Assembly: GCF_051020955.1 (NCBI RefSeq)
Contig: NW_027476402.1
Location: 62,001 to 126,000, forward strand
Reading direction: 5' to 3'
DNA from: Megalopta genalis
Taxonomy: Eukaryota; Arthropoda; Insecta; Hymenoptera; Halictidae
Length of the DNA stretch: 64,000 bases
Shown here: positions 13,088 to 26,940 of the stretch, piece after piece
How positions within the stretch are numbered: the first letter of the stretch is position 1
Layout of the letters: every line of letters begins with the position of its first letter
Program-made: the position numbers and the translations under genes
The notes under the pieces: generated by a model
Databases searched by the model: none
What the model saw: the letters and a program-made list of their open reading frames with translations, nothing else
What the model was told of the DNA's origin: nothing

Positions 13088-15755
13088 GCTTCAAATCCAT
13101 GCGAAACAAATGATTTAGCATCAGATACTTGCGATATAACTGAAATAGCTTCAAATGCAGGGGAAACAAACGAGTTAGCATCAATTCCATGCGAAACACA
13201 TGATTTAGCTGCAAATCAATGCGATGTAGAAGGTTTATCTTCAAATCCAAACGAAACACATGATGTAGCTTCAAATCAATGCGATGTAGAAGGTATAGAT
13301 TCAAATCCAAGCGCAACACATGATTTAGCTTGAAATCAATGCGATGTAGAAGGTATAACTTCAAATCTATACGAAACAAATGATTTAGCTTCAGATTCTT
13401 GCGATATAAGTGATATAGCATCAAATGCAGGCAGAACGACCGAGTTAGCTTCAAATCCATGCGAAACACATGATTTAGCTGCAAATCAATGCGATGTAGA
13501 GGGTTTAGCTTCAAATCCATGCGAAACAAATGATTTAGCTTCAAGCACTTGTGATATAAGTGATATAGCTGCAAATGCAGACGAATCAAACGGGGTATCA
13601 TTTAGCTTCAAATCGATACGATGTAGTAGGTTTAGCTTCAAATCCATGCGAAAGAAATGATTTACCTACCAACACTTGGGATATAAGTGATATAGCCGGA
13701 AATGCAGACGAATCAAACGGGAAAGCTCCAAAATCCATGCGATACATATCATTTAACTTCAAATCGATACGAAGTAGAAGGCTTAGCTTCAAATCCATGC
13801 GAAACAAATGATTTAGGTTCAGATACTTCCCCGATACATTGATATAGCTTCAAATGCAGACGAAACAAACGAGTTAGCTTCAAAGCCAAGCGAATCACAT
13901 GACTTAGCTTCAAATCAATGCGATGTAGAGGGTTTAGCTTCAAATCCATGCGAAACAAATGATTTAGCTTTAAACCCTTGCGAAGTAAATGGCTTAGCTT
14001 CAAATCCATGCGAGACAAATGATTTAGCATCAGATACTTGCGATATAACCGAAATAGCTTCATATGCAGGGGAAACAAACGAGTTAGCATCAATTCCATG
14101 CAAAACACATGATTTAGTTCAAATCAAAGCGATGTAGAAGGTATATCTTCAAATCCAAACGAAACACATGATTTAGCTTCAAATCCATGCGATGTAGAAG
14201 TTATAGATACAAATCCAAGCGCAACAAATGATTTAGCTTCAAATCAATACGATGTAGAAGGTTTAGCCTCAAATCCATGCGAAACAAATGATTTACCTAC
14301 AAACACTTGGGATATAAGTGATATAGCAGGAAATGCAGACGAATCAAACGGGGAAGCTTCAAAATCCATGCGATACATATCATTTAACTTCAAATCGATA
14401 CGAAGTAGAAGGCTTAGCTTCAAATCCATGCGAAACAAATGATTTAGCATCAGACACTTGCGATATAACTGAAATAGCTTCAAATGCAGGGGAAGCAAAC
14501 GAGTTAGCATCAATTCCATGCGAAACACATGATTTAGCTGCAAATCAATGCGATGTAGAAGGTTTAGCTTCAAATCCAAACGAAACACATGATTTAGCTT
14601 CAAATCAATGCGATGTAGAAGGTATAGATTCAAATCCAAGCGCAACACATGATTTAGCTTCAAATCAATGCGATGTAGGAGGTTAAACTTCAAATCTATA
14701 CGAAACAAATGATTTAGCTTCAGATACTTGCGATATAAGTGATATAGCATCAAATGCAGGCGAAACGACCGAGTTAGCTTCAATCCATGCGAAACACATG
14801 ATTTAGCTGCAAATCAATGCGATGTAGAGGGTTTAGCTTCAAATCCATGCGAAACAAATGATTTAGCTTTAAATCCTTGCGAAGTAGATGGCTTAGCTTC
14901 AAATCCATGCGAAACAAATGATTTAGCATCAGATAATTGCGATATAACTGATATAATTTCAAAAGCAGGGGGAACAAACGAGTTAGCATCAAATCCATGC
15001 AAAACACATGATTTAGCTTCGAATCAATGCGATGTAGAAGGTTTAGCTTCAAATCCATGCGAAACGCATGATTTAGCTGCAAATCAATGCGATGTAGAAG
15101 GTTTAGCTTCAAATCCATGCGAAACAAATGATTTAGCATCAGATACTGGCGATATAACTGATATAGCTTCAAATGCAGAGGAAACTAACGAGTTAGCTTC
15201 AAATACATGCAAAATACATGATTTAGCTTCAAATCAATGCGATGTAGAAGGTTAAACTTCAAAATCTATACGAAACAAATGATTTAGCTTCAGATACTTG
15301 CGATATAAGTGATATAGCATCAAATGCAGGCGAAACGTCCGAGTTAGCTTCAAATCCATGCGAAACACATGATTTAGCTGCAAATCGATGCGATGTAGAA
15401 GGTATAGCTTCAAATCCAAGCGAAACACATGATTTAGCTTCAAATCAATGCGATGTAGAAGGTTTAGCTTCAAATCCATGCTAAACAAATGATTTAGCTT
15501 GAAACACTTGCGATATAAGTGATATAGCATCAAATGTAGGCGAAACGAACGAGTTAGCTTCAAATCCATGCGAAACACATGATTTAGATGCAAGTCAATG
15601 CGATGTAGAAGGTTTAGCTTCAAATCCATGCGAAACAAATGATTTAGCATCAGATACTTGCGATATAACTGATACAGCTTCAAATGCAGAGGAAACTAAC
15701 GAGTTAGCTTCAAATACATGCAAAATACATGATTTAGCTTCAAATCAATGCGATG
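12957..15755 (+). repeat. 2799-bp tandem duplication, copy 1
   Basis: Bounded by a recombination join at 15755/15756, where an E monomer breaks after GCGATG and continues as CGTCCGAGTTAGC, the sequence found at 12957. I saw no difference from the second copy in the stretches compared. The copy contains one deletion scar (13592-13601) and internal 31-bp monomers, so its length is not a multiple of 30. Confidence 0.88.
13592..13601 (+). other. 24-bp deletion scar, copy 3 of 5
   Basis: Offset +5021 from copy 2. Flanking match to the earlier copies ends near 13920, where a new E-type monomer (GATGTAGAGGG) appears. Confidence 0.85.
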
Positions 15756-18554
15756 CGTCCGAGTTAGCTTCAAATCCATGCGAAACACATGATTTAGCTG
15801 CAAATCAATGAGATGTAGAGGGTTTAACTTCAAATCCATGCGAAACAAATGATTTAGCTTTAAATCCTTGCGAAGTAGATGGCTTAGCTTCAAATCCATG
15901 CGAAACAAATGATTTAGCATCAGATACTTGCGATATAACTGAAATAGCTTCAAATGCAGGGGAAACAAACGAGTTAGCATCAATTCCATGCGAAACACAT
16001 GATTTAGCTGCAAATCAATGCGATGTAGAAGGTTTATCTTCAAATCCAAACGAAACACATGATGTAGCTTCAAATCAATGCGATGTAGAAGGTATAGATT
16101 CAAATCCAAGCGCAACACATGATTTAGCTTGAAATCAATGCGATGTAGAAGGTATAACTTCAAATCTATACGAAACAAATGATTTAGCTTCAGATTCTTG
16201 CGATATAAGTGATATAGCATCAAATGCAGGCAGAACGACCGAGTTAGCTTCAAATCCATGCGAAACACATGATTTAGCTGCAAATCAATGCGATGTAGAG
16301 GGTTTAGCTTCAAATCCATGCGAAACAAATGATTTAGCTTCAAGCACTTGTGATATAAGTGATATAGCTGCAAATGCAGACGAATCAAACGGGGTATCAT
16401 TTAGCTTCAAATCGATACGATGTAGTAGGTTTAGCTTCAAATCCATGCGAAAGAAATGATTTACCTACCAACACTTGGGATATAAGTGATATAGCCGGAA
16501 ATGCAGACGAATCAAACGGGAAAGCTCCAAAATCCATGCGATACATATCATTTAACTTCAAATCGATACGAAGTAGAAGGCTTAGCTTCAAATCCATGCG
16601 AAACAAATGATTTAGGTTCAGATACTTCCCCGATACATTGATATAGCTTCAAATGCAGACGAAACAAACGAGTTAGCTTCAAAGCCAAGCGAATCACATG
16701 ACTTAGCTTCAAATCAATGCGATGTAGAGGGTTTAGCTTCAAATCCATGCGAAACAAATGATTTAGCTTTAAACCCTTGCGAAGTAAATGGCTTAGCTTC
16801 AAATCCATGCGAGACAAATGATTTAGCATCAGATACTTGCGATATAACCGAAATAGCTTCATATGCAGGGGAAACAAACGAGTTAGCATCAATTCCATGC
16901 AAAACACATGATTTAGTTCAAATCAAAGCGATGTAGAAGGTATATCTTCAAATCCAAACGAAACACATGATTTAGCTTCAAATCCATGCGATGTAGAAGT
17001 TATAGATACAAATCCAAGCGCAACAAATGATTTAGCTTCAAATCAATACGATGTAGAAGGTTTAGCCTCAAATCCATGCGAAACAAATGATTTACCTACA
17101 AACACTTGGGATATAAGTGATATAGCAGGAAATGCAGACGAATCAAACGGGGAAGCTTCAAAATCCATGCGATACATATCATTTAACTTCAAATCGATAC
17201 GAAGTAGAAGGCTTAGCTTCAAATCCATGCGAAACAAATGATTTAGCATCAGACACTTGCGATATAACTGAAATAGCTTCAAATGCAGGGGAAGCAAACG
17301 AGTTAGCATCAATTCCATGCGAAACACATGATTTAGCTGCAAATCAATGCGATGTAGAAGGTTTAGCTTCAAATCCAAACGAAACACATGATTTAGCTTC
17401 AAATCAATGCGATGTAGAAGGTATAGATTCAAATCCAAGCGCAACACATGATTTAGCTTCAAATCAATGCGATGTAGGAGGTTAAACTTCAAATCTATAC
17501 GAAACAAATGATTTAGCTTCAGATACTTGCGATATAAGTGATATAGCATCAAATGCAGGCGAAACGACCGAGTTAGCTTCAATCCATGCGAAACACATGA
17601 TTTAGCTGCAAATCAATGCGATGTAGAGGGTTTAGCTTCAAATCCATGCGAAACAAATGATTTAGCTTTAAATCCTTGCGAAGTAGATGGCTTAGCTTCA
17701 AATCCATGCGAAACAAATGATTTAGCATCAGATAATTGCGATATAACTGATATAATTTCAAAAGCAGGGGGAACAAACGAGTTAGCATCAAATCCATGCA
17801 AAACACATGATTTAGCTTCGAATCAATGCGATGTAGAAGGTTTAGCTTCAAATCCATGCGAAACGCATGATTTAGCTGCAAATCAATGCGATGTAGAAGG
17901 TTTAGCTTCAAATCCATGCGAAACAAATGATTTAGCATCAGATACTGGCGATATAACTGATATAGCTTCAAATGCAGAGGAAACTAACGAGTTAGCTTCA
18001 AATACATGCAAAATACATGATTTAGCTTCAAATCAATGCGATGTAGAAGGTTAAACTTCAAAATCTATACGAAACAAATGATTTAGCTTCAGATACTTGC
18101 GATATAAGTGATATAGCATCAAATGCAGGCGAAACGTCCGAGTTAGCTTCAAATCCATGCGAAACACATGATTTAGCTGCAAATCGATGCGATGTAGAAG
18201 GTATAGCTTCAAATCCAAGCGAAACACATGATTTAGCTTCAAATCAATGCGATGTAGAAGGTTTAGCTTCAAATCCATGCTAAACAAATGATTTAGCTTG
18301 AAACACTTGCGATATAAGTGATATAGCATCAAATGTAGGCGAAACGAACGAGTTAGCTTCAAATCCATGCGAAACACATGATTTAGATGCAAGTCAATGC
18401 GATGTAGAAGGTTTAGCTTCAAATCCATGCGAAACAAATGATTTAGCATCAGATACTTGCGATATAACTGATACAGCTTCAAATGCAGAGGAAACTAACG
18501 AGTTAGCTTCAAATACATGCAAAATACATGATTTAGCTTCAAATCAATGCGATG
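15756..18554 (+). repeat. 2799-bp tandem duplication, copy 2
   Basis: Starts at the aberrant join GATG|CGTCC. At 18554 the homologous E monomer continues normally (TAGAAGG), so only the first exit is chimeric. This is expected of unequal exchange, or of an assembly repeat collapse or expansion. Contains deletion scar 16391-16400. Confidence 0.88.
16391..16400 (+). other. 24-bp deletion scar, copy 4 of 5
   Basis: Offset +2799 from copy 3, within the second 2799-bp duplicate. Confidence 0.85.
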
Positions 18555-19260
18555 TAGAAGGTTAAACTTCAAAATCTATACGAAACAAATGATTTAGCTT
18601 CAGATACTTGCGATATAAGTGATATAGCATCAAATGCAGGCGAAACGTCCGAGTTAGCTTCAAATCCATGCGAAACACATGATTTAGCTGCAAATCGATG
18701 CGATGTAGAAGGTATAGCTTCAAATCCAAGCGAAACACATGATTTAGCTTCAAATCAATGCGATGTAGAAGGTTTAGCTTCAAATCCATGCTAAGCAAAT
18801 GATTTAGCTTGAAACACTTGCGATATAAGTGATATAGCATCAAATGTAGGCGAAACGAACGAGTTAGCTTCAAATCCATGCGAAACACATGATTTAGATG
18901 CAAGTCAATGCGATGTAGAAGGTTTAGCTTCAAATCCATGCGAAACAAATGATTTAGCATCAGATACTTGCGATATAACTGATACAGCTTCAAATGCAGG
19001 GGAAACAAACGAGTTAGCTTCAAATCCATGCGAAACGCATGATTTAGCTGCAAATCAAAGCGATGTAGAAGGTTTAGCTTCAAATCCATGCGAAACAAAT
19101 GATTTAGTATCAGATACTTGCGACATAACTGAAATAGCTTCAAATGCAGGGGAAACAAACCAGTTACCATCAATTCCATGCAAAACACATGATTTAGCTT
19201 CAAATCAAAGCGATGTAGAAGGTATATCTTCAAATCCAAACGAAACACATGATTTAGCTT
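18555..19260 (+). repeat. satellite, 511-bp local duplication and transition
   Basis: The segment beginning TTAAACTTCAAAATC at 18051 recurs at 18562, offset 511 (17 monomers plus the extra base of a 31-bp monomer). The copies differ at CTAAAC (18280) versus CTAAGC (18791) and diverge near 18998. The remainder resembles 22160-22330 (shared ACCAGTTACC). Confidence 0.75.
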
Positions 19261-22200
19261 CAAATCAATGCGATGTAGAAGGTATAGATTCAAATCCAAG
19301 CGCAACACATGATTTAGCTTGAAATCAATGCGATGTAGAAGGTATAACTTCAAATCTATACGAAACAAATGATTTAGCTTCAGATTCTTGCGATATAAGT
19401 GATATAGCATCAAATGCAGGCAGAACGACCGAGTTAGCTTCAAATCCATGCGAAACACATGATTTAGCTGCAAATCAATGCGATGTAGAGGGTTTAGCTT
19501 CAAATCCATGCGAAACAAATGATTTAGCTTCAAGCACTTGTGATATAAGTGATATAGCTGCAAATGCAGACGAATCAAACGGGGTATCATTTAGCTTCAA
19601 ATCGATACGATGTAGTAGGTTTAGCTTCAAATCCATGCGAAAGAAATGATTTACCTACCAACACTTGGGATATAAGTGATATAGCCGGAAATGCAGACGA
19701 ATCAAACGGGAAAGCTCCAAAATCCATGCGATACATATCATTTAACTTCAAATCGATACGAAGTAGAAGGCTTAGCTTCAAATCCATGCGAAACAAATGA
19801 TTTAGGTTCAGATACTTCCCCGATACATTGATATAGCTTCAAATGCAGACGAAACAAACGAGTTAGCTTCAAAGCCAAGCGAATCACATGACTTAGCTTC
19901 AAATCAATGCGATGTAGAGGGTTTAGCTTCAAATCCATGCGAAACAAATGATTTAGCTTTAAACCCTTGCGAAGTAGATGGCTTAGCTTCAAATCCATGC
20001 GAGACAAATGATTTAGCATCAGATACTTGCGATATAACCGAAATAGCTTCATATGCAGGGGAAACAAACGAGTTAGCATCAATTCCATGCAAAACACATG
20101 ATTTAGTTCAAATCAAAGCGATGTAGAAGGTATATCTTCAAATCCAAACGAAACACATGATTTAGCTTCAAATCAATGCGATGTAGAAGTTATAGATTCA
20201 AATCCAAGCGCAACAAATGATTTAGCTTCAAATCAATACGATGTAGTAGGTTTAGCCTCAAATCCATGCGAAACAAATGATTTACCTACAAACACTTGGG
20301 ATATAAGTGATATAGCAGGAAATGCAGACGAATCAAACGGGGAAGCTTCAAAATCCATGCGATACATATCATTTAACTTCAAATCGATACGAAGTAGAAG
20401 GCTTAGCTTCAAATCCATGCGAAATAAATGATTTAGCATCAGATACTTGCGATATAACCGAAATAGCTTCAAATGCAGGGGAAACAAACGAGTTAGCATC
20501 AATTCCATGCAAAACACATGACTTAGCTTCAAATCAAAGCGATGTAGAAGGTATAGTTTCAAATCCATGCGAAATACATGATTTAGCTGCAAATCAATGC
20601 GATGTAGATGGTTTAGCTTCAAATCCATGGGAAACAAATGATTTAGCTTCAGATACTTGCGATACATTGATATTGCTTCAAATGCAGGCGAAACTAACGA
20701 GTTAGCTTCAAATCCATGCAAAATACATGATTTAGCTTCAAATCAATGCGATGTAGAAGGTTAAACTTCAAATCTATACGAAACAAATGATTTAGCTTCA
20801 GATACTTGCGATATAAGTGATATAGCATCAAATGCAGGCGAAACGAACGAGTTAGCTTCAAATCCATGCGAAACACATGATTTAGATGCAAATCAATGCG
20901 ATGTAGAAGGTTTAGCTTCAAATCCATGCGAAACAAATGATTTAGCATCAGATACTTGCGATATAACCGAAATAGCTTCAAAAGAAGGGGAAACAAACGA
21001 GTTAGCATCAATTCCATGCAAAACACATGATTTAGCTTCAAATCAAAGCGATGTAGAAGGTATATCTCCAAATCCAAACGAAACACATGATTTAGCTTCA
21101 AATCAATGCGATGTAGAAGGTATAGATTCAAATCCAAACGAAACACATGATTCAGCTTCAAATCAATGCGATGTAGAAGGTATAGATTCAAATCCAAGCG
21201 CAACACATGATTTAGCTTCAAATCAATGCGATGTAGAAGGTTTATCTTCAAATCCATGCGAGACAAATGATTTAGCATCAGATACTTGCGATATAACCGA
21301 AATAGCTTCAAATGCAGGGGAAACAAACGAGTTAGCATCAATTCCATGCAAAACACATGATTTAGCTGCAAATCAATGCGATGTAGAAGGTTTAGCTTCA
21401 AATCCAAACGAAACACATGATTTAGCTTCAAATCAATGCGATGTAGAAGGTATAGATTCAAATCCAAGCGCAACACATGATTTAGCTTCAAATCAATGCG
21501 ATGTAGGAGGTTAAACTTCAAATCTATACCAAACAAATGATTTAGCTTCAGATACTTGCGATATAAGTGATATAGCATCAAATGCAGGCGAAACGACGAA
21601 TTAGCTTCAAATCCATGCGAAACACATGATTTAGCTTCAAATCAATGCGATGTAGAAGGTTAGCTTCAAATCCATGCGAAACAAATGATTTAGCTTCAAA
21701 CACTTGCGATATAAGTGTTATTCCATCAAATGCAGAGGAAACTAACGAGTTAAGCTTCAAATACATGCAAAATACATGATTTAGCTTCAAATCAATGCGA
21801 TGTAGAAGGTTAAACTTCAAAATCTATACGAAACAAATGATTTAGCTTCAGATACTTGCGATATAAGTGATATAGCATCAAATGCAGGCGAAACGTCCGA
21901 GTTCAGCTTCAAATCCATGCGAAACACATGATTTAGCTGCAAATCAATGCGATGTAGAAGGTATAGCTTCAAATCCAAGCGAAACACATGATTTAGCTTC
22001 AAATCAATGCGATGTAGAAGGTTTAGCTTCAAATCCATTCGAAACAAATGATTTAGCTTGGAACACTTGCGATATAAGTGATATAGCATCAAATGCAGGA
22101 GAAACGAACGAGTTAGCTTCAAATCCATGCGAAACACATGATTTAGATGCAAGTCCAATGCGATGTAGAAGGTTTAGCTTCAAATCCATGCGAAACAAAT

Positions 22201-25200
22201 GATTTAGTATCAGATACTTGCGACATAACTGAAATAGCTTCAAATGCAGGGAAAACAAACCAGTTACCATCAATTCCATGCAAAACACATGATTTAGCTT
22301 CAAATCAAAGCGATGTAGAAGGTATATCTTCAAATCCAAACGAAACACATGATTTAGCTTCAAATCAATGCGATGTAGAAGTTATAGATTCAAATCCAAG
22401 AGCAGCACATGATTTAGCTTCAAATCAATGCGATGTAGAAGGATTAGCCTCAAATCCATGCGAAACAAATGATTTACCTACAAACACTTGGGATATAAGT
22501 GATATAGCAGGAAATGCAGACGAATCAAACGGGGAAGTTTCAAAATCCATGCGATAGATATCATTTAACTTCAAATCGATACGAAGTAGAAGGCTTAGCT
22601 TCAAATCCATGGGAAACAAATGATTTAGCTTCAGATACTTGCGATACCTTGATATTGCTTCAAATGCAGGGCGAAACTAACGAGTTAGCTTCAAATCCAA
22701 GCGCAACACATGATTTAGCTTCAAATCAATGCGATGTAGAAGGTTCAACTTCAAATCTATACGAAACAAATGATTTAGCTTCAGATACTTGCGATATATG
22801 TGATATAGCACCAAATGCAGGCGAAACGACCGAGTTAGCTTCAAATCAATGCGAAACACATGATTTAGCTTCAAATCAATGCGATGTAGAAGGTTTAGCT
22901 TCAAATCCATGCGAAACAAATGATTTAGCTTCAAATCAATGCGATGTAGAAGGTTTTATCTTCAAATCATGCGAAACAAATGATTTACCTACAAACACTT
23001 GGGATATAAGTGATATAGCAGGAAATGCAGACGAATCAAACGGGGAAGCTTCAAAATCCATGCGATACATATCATTTAACTTCAAATCGATACGAAGTAG
23101 AAGGCTTAGCTGCAAATCCATGCGAAACAAATGATTTAGGTTCAGATACTTGCGATACATTGATATTGCTTCAAATGCAGGGGAAACAAACGAGTTAGCA
23201 TCAAATCCATGCGAAATACATGATTTAGCTGCAAATCAATGCGTTGGAGATGGTTTAGCTTCAAATCCATGGGAAACAAATGATTTAGCTTCAGATACTT
23301 GCGATACATTGATATTGCTTCAAATGCAGGCGAAACTAACGAGTTAGCTTCAAATCCATGCAAAATACATGATTTAGCTTCAAATCAATGCGATGTAGAG
23401 GTTAAACTTCAAATCTATACGAAACAAATGATTTAGCTTCAGATACTTGCGATATAAGTGATATAGCATCAAATGCAGGCGAAACGACCGAGTTAGCTTC
23501 AAATCCATGCGAAACACATGATTTAGCTGCAAATCAATGCGATGTAGAAGGTATAGCTTCAAATCCAAGCGAAACACATGATTTAGCTTCAAATCAATGC
23601 GATGTAGAAGGTTTAGCTTCAATCCATGCGAAACAAATGATTTAGCTTCAAACACTTGCGATATAAGTGATATAGCATCAAATGCAGGCGAAACGAACGA
23701 GTTAGCTTCAAATCCATGCGAAACACATGATTTAGATGCAAATCAATGCGATGTAGAAGGTTTAGCTTCAAATCCATGCGAAACAAATGATTTAGCATCA
23801 GATACTTGCGATATAACCGAAATAGCTTCAAATGAAGGGGAAACAAACGAGTTAGCATCAATTCCATGCAAAACACATGATTTAGCTTCAAATCAAAGCG
23901 ATGTAGAAGGTATATCTTCAAATCCAAACGAAACACATGATTTATCTTCAAATCAATGCGATGTAGAAGGTATAGATTCAAATCCAAGCGCAACACATGA
24001 TTTAGCTTCAAATCAATGCGATGTAGAAGGTTTATCTTCAAATCCATGCGAGACAAATGATTTAGCATCAGATACTTGCGATATAACCGAAATAGATTCA
24101 AATGCAGGGAAACAAACGAGTTAGCACTCAATTCCATGCAAAAACACATGATTTAGCTTCAAATCAAAGCGTTGTAGAAGGTATATCTTCAAATCCAAAC
24201 GAAACACATGATTTAGCTTCAAATCAATGCGATGTAGAAGTTATAGATTCAAATCCAAGCGCAACACATGATTTAGCTTCAAATCAATGCGATGTAGAAG
24301 GTTTAGCCTCAAGTCCATGCGAAACAAATGATTTACCTACAAACACTTGGGATATAAGTGATATAGCAGGAAATGCAGACGAATCAAACGGGGAAGCTTC
24401 AAAATCCATGCGATACATATCATTTAACTTCAAATCGATACGAAGTAGAAGGCTTAGCTTCAAATCCATGCGAAACAAATGATTTAGCTTCAGATACTTG
24501 CGATATAACTGAAATAGCTTCAAATGCAGGGGAAACAAACGAGTTAGCATCAATTCCATGCGAAACACATGATTTAGCTTCAAACACTTGGGATATAAGT
24601 GATATAGCTTCAAACGCAGACGAATCAAACGAGTTAGCTTCAAATCCAAGCGATCCACATGATTTAGCTTCAAATCAATGCGATGTAGAAGGTTAAACTT
24701 CAATCTATACGAAACAAATGATTTAGCTTCAGATACTTGCGATATAAGTGATATAGCATCAAATGCAGGCGAAACGACCGAGTTAGCTTCAAATCCATGC
24801 GAAACACATGATTTAGATGCAAATCAATGCGATGTAGAAGGTTTAGCTTCAAATCCATGCGAAACAAATGATTAGCGTCAGATACTTGCGATATAACTGA
24901 TATAGCTTCAAATGCAGGGGAAACAAACGAGTTAGCTTCAAATCCATGCGAAACGCATGATTTAGCTGCAAATGAATGCGATGTACGAAGGTTAGCTTCA
25001 AATCCATGCGAAACAAATGTTTTAGTATCAGATACTTGCGACATAACTGAAATAGCTTCAAATGCAGGGGAAACCAACGAGTTAGCATCAATTCCATGCG
25101 AAACACATGATTTAGCTGCAAATCAAAGCGATGTACAAGGTATATCTTCAAATCCAAACGAAACACATGATTTAGCTTCAAAACAATGCGATGTAGAAAG

Positions 25201-26940
25201 TATAGATTCAAATCCAAGTGCAACACATGATTTAGCTTCAAATCAATGCGATGTAGAAGGTTTAGCTTCAAATCCATGCGAGACAAATGATTTAGCATCA
25301 CATACTTGCGATATAACCGAAATAGCTTCAAATGAAGGGGAAACAAACGAGTTAGCATCAATTCCATGCAAAACACATGATTTAGCTTCAAATCAAAGCG
25401 ATGTAGAAGGTATATCTTCAAATCCAAACGAAACACATGATTTAGCTTCAAATCAATGCAATGTAGAAGTTATAAATTCAAATCCAAGCGCAACACATAA
25501 TTTAGCTTCAAATCAATACGATGCAGAAGGTTTAGCCACAAATCCATGCGAAACAAATGATTTACCTACAAACACTTAGGATATAAGTGATATAGCAGGA
25601 AATGCAGACGAATCACACGGGGAAGCTTCAAAATCCATGCGATACATATCATTTAACTTCAAATCGACATGAAGTAGAAGGCTTAGCTTCAAATCCATGC
25701 GAAACAAATGATTTAGCATCAGATACTTGCGATAAAACTGAAATAGCTTCAAATGCAGGGGAAACAAACGAGTTAGCATCAATTCCATGCGAAACCCATG
25801 ATTTAGCTGCAAATCAATGCGATGTAGAAGGTTTAGCTTCAAATCCAAACGAAACACATGATTTAGCTTCAAATCAATGTGATGTAGAAGGTATAGATTG
25901 AAATCCAAGCGCAACACATGATTTAGCATCAGATACTTGCGATATAACTGATATAATTTCAAATGCAGGGGGAACAAACGAGTTAGCATAAATTCCATGC
26001 AAAACACATGATTTAGCTTCAAATCAAAGCAATGTAGAAGGTATATTTTCAAATCCAAACGAAACACATGATTTAGCTTCAAATCAATGCGATGTAGAAG
26101 GTGTAGATTCAAATCCACGCGCAACACATGATTTAGCTTCAAATCAATGCGATGTAGAAGGTTTAGCTTCAAATCCATGCGAAACAAATGATTTACCTAC
26201 ATACACTTGGGATATAAGTGATATAGCAGGAAATGCAGACGAATCAAACGGGGAAGCTTCAAAATCCATGCGATACATATCATTTAACTTCAAGTCGATA
26301 CGAAGTAGAAGGCTTAGCTGCAAATCCATGCGAAACAAATGATTTAGGTTGAGATACTTGCGATACATTCATATTGCTTCAAATGCAGGCGAAACTAACG
26401 AGTTAGCTTCAAATCCATGCGAAACACATGATTTAGCTTCAAATCAATGCGATGTAGAAGGTTTAGCTTCAAATCCATGCGAAACAAATGATTTAGCATC
26501 AGATACTCGCGATATAACTGATATAGCTTCAAATGCAGGGGAAACAAACGAGTTAGCATCAAATCCATGCAAAACACATGATTTAGCTGCAAATCAATGC
26601 GACGTAGATGGTTTAGCTTCAAATCCATGCGAAACAAATGATTTAGCTTCAAGCACTTGTGATATAAGTGATATAGCTGCAAATGCAGACGAATCAAACG
26701 GGGTAGCTTCAAAATCCATGCTATACATATCATTTAGCTTCAAATCGATACGATCTGGAAGGTTTAGCTTCAAATCCATGCGAAAGAAATGATTTACCTA
26801 CAAACACTTGGGATATAAGTGATATAGCAGGAAATGCAGACGAATCAAACGGGGAAGCTCCAAAATCCATGCGATACATATCATTTAACTTCAAATCGAT
26901 ACGAAGTAGAAGGCTTAGCTTCAAATCCATGCGAAACAAA
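19261..26940 (+). repeat. satellite, mixed higher-order repeats
   Basis: Starts with the fifth scar-bearing super-unit, then becomes irregular. A marker module (TTTACCTACAAACACTTGG followed by a GGAAATGCAGACGAATC monomer and a 31-bp monomer) recurs near 20280, 22475, 22983, 24335, 25560, 26203 and 26796 at unequal distances. 29-bp B monomers (GATACATTGATATTGC) appear from about 20658. Many small indels occur here (for example about 21661, 24127, 24992) that are not shared by other copies. No gene is visible. Confidence 0.85.
19581..19590 (+). other. 24-bp deletion scar, copy 5 of 5
   Basis: Offset +3190 from copy 4. Upstream identity to copy 4 begins only near 19255, so this super-unit was joined to different sequence on its left. 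Confidence 0.85.
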
